Shown piece by piece: positions 18,312-26,908 of a DNA stretch of 35,532 bases (positions within the stretch are counted from its first letter, which is position 1; the number at the start of each line of letters is the position of its first letter). This DNA is from a virus. The DNA lies in the IMG/VR virus record IMGVR_UViG_3300009146_000171, positions 1-35,532 of that record, one strand, 5' to 3'. The position numbers were made by a program, and so were the translations under genes. The notes under the pieces were generated by a model, which saw only the letters and a program-made list of their open reading frames with translations, did no database searches and was not told the origin of the DNA.

Positions 18312-19430
18312 CTAGTTCAACGCGAGGAACTCAAACCGAACCTTAATGTACCGGAACTCGGGGATAAACAATGTTTTTGTTTCAATCTCCGGTTCGTACG
18401 TTACATTGTCTAGCGAGGTCGAAATGAAACATTTGACACTCGTGAACGGTACAATCTCGTGATATCCCCATGTTACATTGCAAATGATACCCTGAAGTAG
18501 AATACCAAAATCTGCAATGCGTTCGTAACTTCCAATGCCAGGACTAGTGGGCTGTAACCAATACGGTAGCCCATCGTTAATTTCATCCTGCATCGTAGCG
18601 TAGCCGTTATCCGCATACTGTTGCCATGTCTCATTTAGATTGAGTGAGGCAAAGATACTTGGTAACGCGGGGTCACGATATACGTTGACCTTCGTTCCAC
18701 TAAAGTCATCTGTGTAGACATCGTAAAGAACGTAGTCTGCGGGTTGACTTACCAACAAGTCAAGAGTAGCATCATTGGAAACATTACCAAAGATATCTAC
18801 CGCTCGCACGCCATATGTATACGTTCCACCCGTATCTTCAAACACCGTGATGAACGTTCCCTGTTGTTCACCAATTTGCGAACCGTTCTTTGTAACAATG
18901 TAGTATTCAATTTGGAATGCTGACGTGGGCTTAGTCCACTGCAACATCACAAAGTTATCAACTACATATCCGCTTAAACTAATCTCACCTAACGGTGGAA
19001 TAACAACATCTAGCGGCGTTGCGGATTCCGATAGCGTACCATCTAAGCCGCTTGCCCGAATCCAGTACTTATGTGTACCAATTGGCTGTCCATCTAAGAT
19101 TGCCGATAACGTGGTCGTTACAATCTGTCTACTTGCTGTCTCCCACGTTTCACCCTTACGAATCTCAAATGAAACAGCATCAGCGGAAGGGCGTTCCCAA
19201 AGAAACTTAATACCTAAAGGAACCAGTTCATACCAGAAGAACTGTACGTTGGGAACGGTAATTTCCTCAACGATGTCTTCGATTACTACTCGTTCCTCAG
19301 GTGGAAAGATTTCTAACGAAACAACCTGAAACCGCTTTACAAACTCGCGTAATAAATCCTTGAGAACAGGGTCTTCCAGCTGAACTGACTGAATCAACTC
19401 AAAGAGTTGTGCCTCATTAAGTTGTGTCAC
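18312..19430 (-). CDS. Tail protein with fibronectin type III-like domains
   Basis: This 372-residue protein starts at GTG 19430 with AGGAG 7 bases upstream; the start overlaps the nozzle gene by 14 bases. A charged helical N-terminus (~60 residues) is followed by two fibronectin III-like repeats at about residues 65-150 (FLWERPSADAVSFEIRKG, IGTHKYWIRASGLDGTLSES) and 150-235 (NFVMLQWTKPTSAFQIEYYI, YTYGVRAVDIFGNVS). The last ~130 residues are beta-rich. Such domains in phage tails usually connect fibres or bind surface sugars. Location between nozzle and fibre genes fits a tail hub or connector. Confidence 0.75.
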   Translation of the reverse strand: MTQLNEAQLFELIQSVQLEDPVLKDLLREFVKRFQVVSLEIFPPEERVVIEDIVEEITVPNVQFFWYELVPLGIKFLWERPSADAVSFEIRKGETWETASRQIVTTTLSAILDGQPIGTHKYWIRASGLDGTLSESATPLDVVIPPLGEISLSGYVVDNFVMLQWTKPTSAFQIEYYIVTKNGSQIGEQQGTFITVFEDTGGTYTYGVRAVDIFGNVSNDATLDLLVSQPADYVLYDVYTDDFSGTKVNVYRDPALPSIFASLNLNETWQQYADNGYATMQDEINDGLPYWLQPTSPGIGSYERIADFGILLQGIICNVTWGYHEIVPFTSVKCFISTSLDNVTYEPEIETKTLFIPEFRYIKVRFEFLALN

Positions 19431-21276
19431 TTGGCCGCTCCTGCCACAGCTCAGACGCGAACAATGAAAGCTCTATCAAATCAATCCACTCGCCCGCGTT
19501 CTCAAGTTCAAGTCTTACTGTGCATTTCTCATTACGCAAATTGCAAAGTCGACTGAGATATTTACCTGGGATGGCAGATAACGATAGAGGACGGAGCACC
19601 ATTGGACTCGCCCCATCAATGCCTTTGACGGTGACGAGTAATGAACCCTCACCAACCGCACGCATCCGCACGTTGTGAAAATGAGAAATAGAACCGTAAT
19701 TCGGAATAGTCTGAGGTGCGTATTCGACGATCGTATTGATGCCATAGTCGCCATCATTCATATCGTCGAACCTGTATTCAATGTTTAACTTCCAAACAAC
19801 CGAATTAGCTCCGAGTAAAACGTTAGTACGATTGTCAGAATCTATGTCAATACCAATGCAAGTGATTGGCCAAGGGAATGTCCAGTGTGCCCAACGAATG
19901 TTTGAGTAAGCTAAACCATTTTGATAGTTAGCGACAAGTAGAGTTCCGTCTGGTAACAAAATATAGATTCTTGAACCAACTACGTCGTTAACAACCTGCA
20001 TCTTATCGAAGTTGGACTGATCAAGATCACCCCAATACCTATCAATCTTCCACGAGAATTCAGGCTGAAGGTACATGCCATTGAAGGTGAATAATCCTGT
20101 TCGTGCGATGGCAATATAAACATCAGTGTTAGGACCAGCGGTGTCTAATACTGTTGCAATTCCAAAGCACTCCGTACCAACACCTTCATCGACTGAGATT
20201 ATTCTCCAGAACAACGCCGAGTCAGAGTACGTAAAGTCACGAGAAGTTGAGTACGTTCTCTGCGACTTGAGCATGTACAGGTTATCGCGAAACTGAATAC
20301 AATTCTTGACCCCGCCGGCTTCGTTTGGTGCAACAGTCATGTATCCGTCAACGCCATTGAACCCTTCGGGGTCACCTTGTTTACTAACTCGAACGACACT
20401 AGGCTCTTTGAATTCACCCCATACGATAAGGCTATCCTGATACACACCAATGCCTACACCAGCAGGAATGAAAGCTAATTGGTCAAAGAGGTAGTCTGCT
20501 TCGAGAACCAAATCAGCATCATAAAAATCCAGAGTAACAGTAGAGTCAACATTATTTGTAATACGCCCGGTCGGGACATAATAGAAAATGTATCCGTCTT
20601 GATTTAGATTGTAGTCAGCTATTCTACGAGTAGCCAATATCCTACGCGCAATAGTGCCCACAGGGCCAATAGGAATACCGCTAATGTCAACAGCATGAGC
20701 GCCATCTGCAACAACGCTGCCATAAATAGCTGGTCCCGGTGTCGTAATGTAACCAGATTCTGTTTCAAACGACACAGCAAATAAGTGTGTGCCCTGCTCA
20801 ACATGCCCGGATAATGACGAATTAACGCAAACCAAACTACCAGCAGGAGCAGGACCACCAGCAGGACGGCATGTCGTTCCATCGTAAACGTATACGGGAA
20901 TGTTTTCTAATCCCTTGTTTCTATCATGCGGTGTGATATAGATTCGATTGTAATACTGAGCGGCGCTAAAATCAACCATCTCAGGAATGTTTAGAATCGG
21001 TGCGGTCAGATTTGTAGAATCGTACAACTGCCCTGTGTCGTTTAGAATGAGCAACCTCGCCACTTCATCTAAACGCTTATAGGATGTGAATCGACGTACA
21101 CCGCCAACGACTTCGTGTAACTTTAACGAACCCGGACGGGTACGATAACCACGCTCCGTATACGAGATATTCTCCGCAATCGATAGATGATCCGCGGGAG
21201 TTGAATCCTTAAGGTCAGCCCTATCAAAGAGGCCCTGAATATCAGCGATAACGATTGGAGCGTGGTCTCGATTCAT
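19417..21276 (-). CDS. Tail nozzle-like protein (P22 gp10 / T7 gp12 functional type)
   Basis: The 619 residues are almost entirely beta-strand, with repeated WD- or blade-like units (LLILNDTGQLYDSTNL, YYNRIYITPHDR, DSLIVWGEFKEPSVVRVS, NTDVYIAIARTGLFTFNG, SRIYILLPDGTLLVANY, NVLLGANSVVWKLN). This fits a beta-propeller-bearing nozzle. N-terminal DIQGLFDRADLKDSTPADH and SIAENISYTERGYRTRPG match the usual opening of these proteins. It follows the adaptor gene, as in podoviruses. It would close the tail tip and hold fibres. The assignment is by architecture and gene order. Confidence 0.75.
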   Translation of the reverse strand: MNRDHAPIVIADIQGLFDRADLKDSTPADHLSIAENISYTERGYRTRPGSLKLHEVVGGVRRFTSYKRLDEVARLLILNDTGQLYDSTNLTAPILNIPEMVDFSAAQYYNRIYITPHDRNKGLENIPVYVYDGTTCRPAGGPAPAGSLVCVNSSLSGHVEQGTHLFAVSFETESGYITTPGPAIYGSVVADGAHAVDISGIPIGPVGTIARRILATRRIADYNLNQDGYIFYYVPTGRITNNVDSTVTLDFYDADLVLEADYLFDQLAFIPAGVGIGVYQDSLIVWGEFKEPSVVRVSKQGDPEGFNGVDGYMTVAPNEAGGVKNCIQFRDNLYMLKSQRTYSTSRDFTYSDSALFWRIISVDEGVGTECFGIATVLDTAGPNTDVYIAIARTGLFTFNGMYLQPEFSWKIDRYWGDLDQSNFDKMQVVNDVVGSRIYILLPDGTLLVANYQNGLAYSNIRWAHWTFPWPITCIGIDIDSDNRTNVLLGANSVVWKLNIEYRFDDMNDGDYGINTIVEYAPQTIPNYGSISHFHNVRMRAVGEGSLLVTVKGIDGASPMVLRPLSLSAIPGKYLSRLCNLRNEKCTVRLELENAGEWIDLIELSLFASELWQERPSDTT

Positions 21277-21282
21277 TTGAAG

Positions 21283-21594
21283 CTACCTGGAGAGAGCGGT
21301 GAATCCGATGCTACTGGCGGCAGGGGAATTACCAGCGGCTAATTCGGTTGGCGTTCCGGCAACGTTACTCCAAATACGAACCTTCTTGGAAACGTCATCG
21401 TATCCAGCCGTCAAGCCTGAGGTAGTTCCAAACTGAATCGAGTCGATTGTGTTGTAGCCTTTCAGCACGGCTAACAATCCGGCGCTTGATTCACCACCAG
21501 CGGTATATGCACCGCTGTAATTCATACGCCCGGTGGTGAACAAACCTACGCCGGGCACCTTTTTCTGATTCAGTACGGTAACAGTGATGACCAT
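21283..21594 (-). CDS. Small beta-rich head/tail-region protein, unknown
   Basis: This 103-residue protein starts MVITVTVLNQKKVPGVGLF and is rich in Gly, Thr and Ser, with segments such as IDSIQFGTTSGLTAGYDDVSKK and VRIWSNVAGTPTEL. The start overlaps the adaptor gene by 25 bases in another frame. It may be a minor capsid or tail decoration protein, but that is inference from composition and place between adaptor and nozzle. Confidence 0.7.
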   Translation of the reverse strand: MVITVTVLNQKKVPGVGLFTTGRMNYSGAYTAGGESSAGLLAVLKGYNTIDSIQFGTTSGLTAGYDDVSKKVRIWSNVAGTPTELAAGNSPAASSIGFTALSR

Positions 21595-22259
21595 CCTCTG
21601 CTCCTTTGCGGGGAATTGTATCCCCTACGCCGAACTGATACATCCTGTTGGAGTTTAACCCGAATCGCAAGGAACCGATTCATTTCAAACTCCGCCTTTG
21701 TCTCTAACCTGTCCGCTTTTGTACGATTCTGCCCAATATCTTCCGCCGCTTCCGCCGCTGTCTTTAATGCAAGATATCTTTTAGCACCAGTAATGGGTAA
21801 GTTTGTGGCTTCTGAGGTAATTTCGGGTAAACCTTTAAGATAGCGAAGTAGAATTTCCCTGTCACCGGTTGCACCAACGAATTTAAAAGAGTCTCCGTCC
21901 CATTCCCACACACCCAATGCGGTTTGCGGATTGTAGTTAATGATTCCATGGGCTTCGGTCATCTCCTCCCACCGCATTGTACCCGGTGCGCGTTCGTAAA
22001 CGGCTTTAGGCTCAATAAAATTCGCCGGTAACGTGGGATATGGTGCAACTGCTGAGGTACCTAAAACAATTCCACCAGCAGGCAGTAGAATCATCGATGA
22101 CGTTTCCGTCATTATCGGTAATCCGTGCGCCTGCATGGTGGATTGAAGTTCCTCCCACGCAGATGTTAAGAATGGAAGGAGCACATCGTTGTTGAATAAA
22201 TCTACACCTACGTCATTCAGGTGTACTCGCGCTCTGTCCATTACTTCTGATGCAAGCAT
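21570..22259 (-). CDS. Head-tail adaptor protein (gp4/gp11 type)
   Basis: This 229-residue protein starts with the typical adaptor N-terminus: MLASEVMDRARVHLNDVGVD, then helix LLPFLTSAWEELQSTMQAHG. A central beta region (EWDGDSFKFVGATGDREILLRY) follows, then a long C-terminal helix (KTAAEAAEDIGQNRTKADRL) and a basic tail (RRRGYNSPQRSRGW). This matches adaptors that dock on the portal and carry the nozzle. Position directly before the nozzle supports it. ATG 22259 is preceded by GAGGA 6-7 bases away, inside the end of the zinc-ribbon gene. Confidence 0.8.
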   Translation of the reverse strand: MLASEVMDRARVHLNDVGVDLFNNDVLLPFLTSAWEELQSTMQAHGLPIMTETSSMILLPAGGIVLGTSAVAPYPTLPANFIEPKAVYERAPGTMRWEEMTEAHGIINYNPQTALGVWEWDGDSFKFVGATGDREILLRYLKGLPEITSEATNLPITGAKRYLALKTAAEAAEDIGQNRTKADRLETKAEFEMNRFLAIRVKLQQDVSVRRRGYNSPQRSRGWSSLLPY

Positions 22260-22270
22260 GGGAGAATCCT

Positions 22271-22450
22271 CTATCGCTTGACTCTACTTGTATCATAGGG
22301 AACGGGCTTATCTAAATTTGTCGGCTCACGAAACGTAGCGGCCGGACAAATAAGAACGCTTATCCCTACATGTGGACCATCAGCATAGTTAACTAATAGA
22401 TGGTCCTTAGATTTCTTTCCACAATTAGCGCAAGTAGAATCGGGAGTCAT
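22271..22450 (-). CDS. 59-residue putative zinc-binding protein
   Basis: A complete frame from ATG 22450 to TAG 22271 reads MTPDSTCANCGKKSKDHLLV through LICPAATFREP to a basic end. C7-x2-C10 is a zinc-knuckle half; C35 with H17 or H27 could complete a site. The start overlaps the stop of the upstream zinc-ribbon protein by 4 bases (ATGA), and it ends 11 bases before the adaptor start, so it fills an otherwise empty gap. Two adjacent zinc-type proteins suggest a shared origin or partnership. Function unknown. Confidence 0.65.
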   Translation of the reverse strand: MTPDSTCANCGKKSKDHLLVNYADGPHVGISVLICPAATFREPTNLDKPVPYDTSRVKR

Positions 22451-23064
22451 TTAGCGAAAGCTAACTTCTCGTAGCGTTCTTTGTCCAAGATACACTGGCA
22501 ATTCGGGCAGATAACTGGTACAGGACGCATCAGAACCGAAGAACATGCGGGGCAACGATCATTACCAATGTCAACGGTAGCGTGTACCCAATCACGTTCA
22601 AGATTGAGGTATCGCGCGGCTAATCTCTGCACATCCGCGATAACGTTATGCTGATGGAACATCTGCCAATCAGTATCTGCCCGACGTACTAACCTCTGAA
22701 ACCACCGCGTCTGATTCTGGATTGCGGTTGCCAACTTTGCTGCGTGATTCTTCTTGATCTCATCACGCGAATGTCGGTTGTACACCCAAAACAACCCAGG
22801 TAAAGCTGATTCCTCCGCGCTGATTTCAATCTGTGCGACGATGAAATCTTGTACAATTGCTTCAGCGAAGATTCCTACTGGCTCAGGAATGATGCGTGAA
22901 CCACGCTCATCGTCTAAGTAAAGCGCGTAAGCATTATCCTGAACGTGAAGCGTAACAAAATCATTCATCGGGGCTGCTGGAATCGTTACGTGCGGTTCCT
23001 GTAGCCCCGGCTTGAACTCCCGAATCTCTCGGGGAACTAACGACACTAACGTCGCGTCTGCCAT
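22447..23064 (-). CDS. Unknown protein with C-terminal zinc ribbon (205 aa)
   Basis: ATG 23064 is chosen because AAGGA lies 9 bases upstream. The N-terminus MADATLVSLVPREIREFKPG leads to a beta region (VTIPAAPMNDFVTLHVQDN), then a helical centre (DEIKKNHAAKLATAIQNQTRWF) and finally a zinc ribbon with C171-x2-C174 and C186-x2-C189 (DRCPACSS, ICPNCQC). About 100 bases of its start overlap the end of the upstream gene in another frame. It lies in the capsid-to-adaptor interval, where few proteins have zinc ribbons. It may be a structural protein or a DNA/RNA-contacting factor. Confidence 0.7.
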   Translation of the reverse strand: MADATLVSLVPREIREFKPGLQEPHVTIPAAPMNDFVTLHVQDNAYALYLDDERGSRIIPEPVGIFAEAIVQDFIVAQIEISAEESALPGLFWVYNRHSRDEIKKNHAAKLATAIQNQTRWFQRLVRRADTDWQMFHQHNVIADVQRLAARYLNLERDWVHATVDIGNDRCPACSSVLMRPVPVICPNCQCILDKERYEKLAFAK

Positions 23065-23581
23065 TTGTATTGTCCTTGGGATTAACGATGGCTTCACCAG
23101 TGTGAAGTTGCATCGACATTACGGAGCATTCGTCCTTCAGGTATTGGTGAATGAAATCAACCTGCCGCTCATAGTGGTCCAGTTCTTCTTGAACCAAATC
23201 GCGCTTTTTCTTTTCACCAAACAACTGTAAGTGTACGAATGAGAGAACCGCATCTTCCGATATAGTCATAGGCGTATCATCTGGCCTACGAAATACGTAG
23301 ATAGGTTCATACGAGACATTGCGTCCCGGTAACATCTCAGCGTTGGGACCGCTGACAGGCATTAACTTCTCAAGTACCCAATAGTGAGTCTTAAGATAGT
23401 TGTACTTCCTTGTCAACCGAACTTCCGTAACCGTTCTCAAGTACATTCCATCTTCTGAGAAATCGGTGAATGTACCTTTGCGGTATTCAGTTTGATCGGT
23501 ACGAGCTAGACGAAAGATTTGCTTTCCGTTTAGTTCACCGAACAACTGCTTGAGCTTTCGGTTAAGATAAACATCGTTCAT
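22961..23581 (-). CDS. Unknown head-region protein (206 aa)
   Basis: Starts MNDVYLNRKLKQLFGELNGK and continues with beta segments (KGTFTDFSEDGMYLRTVTEV, YEPIYVFRRPDDTPMTISED) and a helix (DLVQEELDHYERQVDFIHQY). The C-terminal ~35 residues are Ser/Gly-rich and overlap the next gene out of frame. The start overlaps the metallopeptidase stop by 4 bases. It has no catalytic or membrane motif. Probably a head-tail interface or scaffold-associated protein by position. Confidence 0.65.
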   Translation of the reverse strand: MNDVYLNRKLKQLFGELNGKQIFRLARTDQTEYRKGTFTDFSEDGMYLRTVTEVRLTRKYNYLKTHYWVLEKLMPVSGPNAEMLPGRNVSYEPIYVFRRPDDTPMTISEDAVLSFVHLQLFGEKKKRDLVQEELDHYERQVDFIHQYLKDECSVMSMQLHTGEAIVNPKDNTNGRRDVSVVSSPRDSGVQAGATGTARNDSSSPDE

Positions 23582-24324
23582 TTATCCGCGGCCTCACGCG
23601 CCTTCCGCCGAGCTATCACATCATCATACATAAACCAAGGCTTCGGGCCTTTGCCCGCTTTCCAATCTGCAATCATGCGCGCTTGAGCGTCGTCAAGAAT
23701 TTCTTTGTCTACTTTACTCTGCGCCTGAGTTGCAACCTCTCGGGCTAATTCTTCACCAGGTCGATATTCATACGGCAGTCGCATTCCATAGTGAGCATCG
23801 TTACGTTTGTCATCAGGGAATTGTTTGTACTGTGCAGCGTGGGTTAATTCATGAGTGAGTGTTCTTGGAACTTGGTACGGTTTATCGAAGGGTAAATCAG
23901 CATTTATGAATACAGAGTTGCCAGACTGTGAACCATAAATAGAATCATCCGGAACGATACCAGCCCTTGTTTGACGAGGATACAATTTAGTATCAACATT
24001 CTGTGTTAAGTTCTGTGCAAACGGATACCTCTTTATAATGTCATTCCATGCTGGCTGTAGTATAGGATTAACTTTTGGCGTTTGTGTTAACGGTGGTGTA
24101 TATGTTCCCGTTGGTGGCACTGTGCGCGTGCCTAACATGATTTCATCCATGTTCTTTGGATAAGGATCATTGCCTTCTGGCATTGGCGCACTAACGGTTA
24201 CTTCTTCCTGCGATGTTAACGCTCGTGGTTCAGGATTGCCAAACAACGAGCGCATATTCCACGGTTCGGCATAAGAGTTCTCGCCAACCTGATACAAGTA
24301 ATTATAATCTTTCGGATCAGGCAT
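23578..24324 (-). CDS. HExxH zinc metallopeptidase-like protein beside the capsid gene
   Basis: In this 248-residue protein TLTHELTHAAQYKQ holds a HELTH zinc site (H158, E159, H162). About 30 residues on, GEELAREVATQ supplies a Glu (192 or 196) as a probable third ligand, the gluzincin-like layout also seen in toxin-associated HELTHxxQ domains. The first ~150 residues are Pro-rich, low-complexity and extended (GTYTPPLTQTPKVNPILQPA). The C-terminus is basic and helical. It lies 19 bases downstream of the capsid gene in a locus where prohead proteases are usually of the serine type. It may process head proteins or act on the host; substrate unknown. Confidence 0.75.
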   Translation of the reverse strand: MPDPKDYNYLYQVGENSYAEPWNMRSLFGNPEPRALTSQEEVTVSAPMPEGNDPYPKNMDEIMLGTRTVPPTGTYTPPLTQTPKVNPILQPAWNDIIKRYPFAQNLTQNVDTKLYPRQTRAGIVPDDSIYGSQSGNSVFINADLPFDKPYQVPRTLTHELTHAAQYKQFPDDKRNDAHYGMRLPYEYRPGEELAREVATQAQSKVDKEILDDAQARMIADWKAGKGPKPWFMYDDVIARRKAREAADK

Positions 24325-24343
24325 GGCGAGAACTCTCTAAGAA

Positions 24344-25630
24344 CTAAGCGTATCCGGCAGGAATCGCCAGGTTGTCGATGTATGCGTTCTCCTGTGGATT
24401 GCTGGTGAAAAGATTCCAGCTAGCCACAAGATACAGCAACGTTGACGTTACAACTCCACCGTCTGCACCGCGAACCTCAAACAGCTTACGGCCATCAGAC
24501 GTATAGAATCCCGGCTTCTTGAGTTCAGCGCGTCCCCAAGAATCCATATTCAGGAAATCGATTCGGCGCTTATCCCACTTGTACGACTGCTGAATTGGAA
24601 CACCAGCCATCGTCATCTTTCCGCCGAAATACAGATCGAGTCCCTGACCAGAGTTGGCATCCTTATCAATCGTGGTAACAAGCATACCAAGCGATTCATA
24701 AGCCGCCGCCTGCGCGGGATGCATCCATGCCTTTACGTTCGGCATCTTCATGGTGTTGTTCGAACGATCACCAAGAAGATTCAAAGCCAAACGTGGGAAT
24801 GGTAACGATAACCCACCGCCACCAGCATCAACGCGCGAAGCTCTGATTGCCGGAGTGGATGACCGAGTGAATCCTAACCACGTACCAGTGCTCGAATTGT
24901 TAACGTGGTACGGAACACCAAGCAACGAAACAGGGCTCGGACCAGTAACGCCTTCGATAACGATTTTATCGCCAATAGCCGGAACAGGTGTAACGGCAGC
25001 GAATCGAATCGTCTTGGTCGGAACGTCACGGAAAACAATCTCCGGCTCTTCACCAAGGACCGTCTTCTGTGTGGACAATGCGGAATTGTAGATGTTGATC
25101 TTCTGACCTTCCATCAGAAGCTTAACACCAAAGTCCACATCAAGAACAACCGTATCGAATCCACCCGCGGTCGAATATGCGGTAATGGTTCCGAGTACAC
25201 CGTTACCTCCGGTCATGCACATGGAATCCATATGCGCCCGGAAGTGTGGCATTGCCGCGGCCATGTTCTTGTTGAACGTGTTGATAATGGCCTGCGTCGA
25301 ACCAGACGTTGCCCATTCCGATTTCTTCGTCCATTCCAGTGCGTACCGGAAATCAACGATCGGAATGACCGCGTTCTCGTACCGTGGACCAGAACCACGC
25401 CCAAGGTTTCCGCCGTCGGGATTGTACTGACCGAAGTATCCACCCGGTGCAAACTGAACGGGAATCTTCATGTCCCGAGTGTTTACCTGCACCGCGTCAG
25501 TGGACTTTTCGACCTGAGAATAGAAGGTATCTTCTACCTCATACAACACCGAAATCTTCTTTTCGATACGCTCCAGCTGTACTGCAAGTGTATCGGCTAC
25601 GTTCTGAGGATTCAGAGGCTGAGCTGCCAC
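24344..25630 (-). CDS. Major capsid protein (HK97-like fold, inferred)
   Basis: This 428-residue protein starts at GTG 25630 with GGGAG 7 bases upstream. The N-terminal helix (NVADTLAVQLERIEKKISVL) and the segment VNTRDMKIPVQFAPGGYFGQ look like the N-arm and E-loop. A long beta/alpha middle follows, then MKMPNVKAWMHPAQAAAYES and FYTSDGRKLFEVRGADGG near the end. Length, position after an acidic scaffold-like gene and downstream adaptor/nozzle genes all agree. No cleavage site is obvious, so scaffold is probably removed without N-arm processing, or by the adjacent metallopeptidase. Confidence 0.85.
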   Translation of the reverse strand: MAAQPLNPQNVADTLAVQLERIEKKISVLYEVEDTFYSQVEKSTDAVQVNTRDMKIPVQFAPGGYFGQYNPDGGNLGRGSGPRYENAVIPIVDFRYALEWTKKSEWATSGSTQAIINTFNKNMAAAMPHFRAHMDSMCMTGGNGVLGTITAYSTAGGFDTVVLDVDFGVKLLMEGQKINIYNSALSTQKTVLGEEPEIVFRDVPTKTIRFAAVTPVPAIGDKIVIEGVTGPSPVSLLGVPYHVNNSSTGTWLGFTRSSTPAIRASRVDAGGGGLSLPFPRLALNLLGDRSNNTMKMPNVKAWMHPAQAAAYESLGMLVTTIDKDANSGQGLDLYFGGKMTMAGVPIQQSYKWDKRRIDFLNMDSWGRAELKKPGFYTSDGRKLFEVRGADGGVVTSTLLYLVASWNLFTSNPQENAYIDNLAIPAGYA

Positions 25631-25657
25631 GCGTTTTCTCCCTACTTAACACCAACG

Positions 25658-26905
25658 TTAAGAAGAAAGAAAGTCAATCTCCTTCATCTTTCCAGACTTA
25701 ACGGCGGATTCCTTATCCTTATTCACCGTTACGTTACGGCCAGAGCTGACTTTTGAATCAGAACCGGTCGCACGCTTATGTGTGGAAGGTCTTGGTTTCC
25801 CGTTAGATCCTTTAAGAGCTTGAGATCGAACTTTCTTAATGATTGTGGGGAGTGCTAACTTTGCGCGCGACAGATACGCGAAACGAATCCTGTCTTTCCA
25901 CTCCGTCGAATATCTATTTGCTGCTGCCTGCTTTAAAAGCCGTTCCATATTGGAACGATGTGATGGGTCATCTCGTAGGACGGCCGCGAGTTCGTCCATA
26001 ATATCGCGTGTAATCGAGCGGCCCAAGAACGGACTAACTTCGTCCGGTAGATTCTTTCCAATAATATTTGTAATACTCTTGCTCGACTCCGTAAGAATCG
26101 AATCAACAAAATTCTGATGCTGACCACGAAGGATTTCCTGATTCTCTCGGTAGAGTCTTTCCTTCTCAGGATCATTCTGTGGTTCTTGACGCTGCTGAGA
26201 CTTTAAGGGTTCCTCAACCTTATCGTCACCGAACATCCATTCGTGAACGTTAAGTGCGGAGTTCATAAGGTTGTTGTTCCCATTCCGCTTCGCATCATTG
26301 TAAGCGGACTTGATCATATGCTTGATGACTGGTTCAGTCACCGCCTGGAATGCCGGGCGATTCTTTGCGAGTAGTGCAGGTAGAAAATCGTTTATGAACT
26401 TCCTCTGCTTACCCGCATCGTATTCGCCCAGCAAGTCTAAGAAATCACCGGGATCGGCTTGCGAGATACGCTGTTCGCCTGCCTTGAGATTGTTTAACTG
26501 TTCGTACGATTCACGAGCGTCTTCAACGGTTGGGAAGAGCTTTGAATAATCTCGTTCGCGGAAAAAGGTGTTTCGGAGTCCGGGGAAGTCTTTGAAGATT
26601 TTAGGATATTTGGCGACAAGCTGACGGTATGTAGGCTTTCCGTAGCCAGTGCCAATCTTCTCATCCGATTCTTCGTCTTCCTCGTCTTCCTCTGGTTCCT
26701 TCTCCGTGTCATCCGAATCTTCCTCATCTTCATCTGAATCAGGTTCCGGATCATCATCTAAGATGATATCGTCGTCTTCTTCAGGTTCTGAATCTTCTTC
26801 AACTTCTTCCTCGTCTTTAGCTATGGCCTTTGCGGGTTCGTCATCATCTCCGCGAAGAATAGCTAAATCGTTTCCACGAGTTTCTTCAATAGGCGGTTGT
26901 GCCAT
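25658..26905 (-). CDS. Acidic scaffold-like protein
   Basis: This 415-residue protein has an N-terminal ~90 residues dominated by Asp/Glu/Ser runs (about residues 25-80), followed by GTGYGKPTYRQLVAKYPKIF. The centre is helical and charged, with Asn-rich patches (KRNGNNNLMNSALNVHEW). The C-terminus is basic (KKVRSQALKGSNGKPRPSTH). Located between portal and capsid genes, it fits a scaffolding protein: long, helical, acidic at one end and basic at the other so that it can contact capsid subunits. No sequence family is certain. Confidence 0.75.
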   Translation of the reverse strand: MAQPPIEETRGNDLAILRGDDDEPAKAIAKDEEEVEEDSEPEEDDDIILDDDPEPDSDEDEEDSDDTEKEPEEDEEDEESDEKIGTGYGKPTYRQLVAKYPKIFKDFPGLRNTFFRERDYSKLFPTVEDARESYEQLNNLKAGEQRISQADPGDFLDLLGEYDAGKQRKFINDFLPALLAKNRPAFQAVTEPVIKHMIKSAYNDAKRNGNNNLMNSALNVHEWMFGDDKVEEPLKSQQRQEPQNDPEKERLYRENQEILRGQHQNFVDSILTESSKSITNIIGKNLPDEVSPFLGRSITRDIMDELAAVLRDDPSHRSNMERLLKQAAANRYSTEWKDRIRFAYLSRAKLALPTIIKKVRSQALKGSNGKPRPSTHKRATGSDSKVSSGRNVTVNKDKESAVKSGKMKEIDFLSS

Positions 26906-26908
26906 TTC

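Noticed and set aside
24905-25756. Long open frame on the plus strand opposite the capsid gene
   Set aside because: It lies antisense to the major capsid protein, has no ribosome site and an Arg/Asn-rich composition expected from reverse-reading biased codons.
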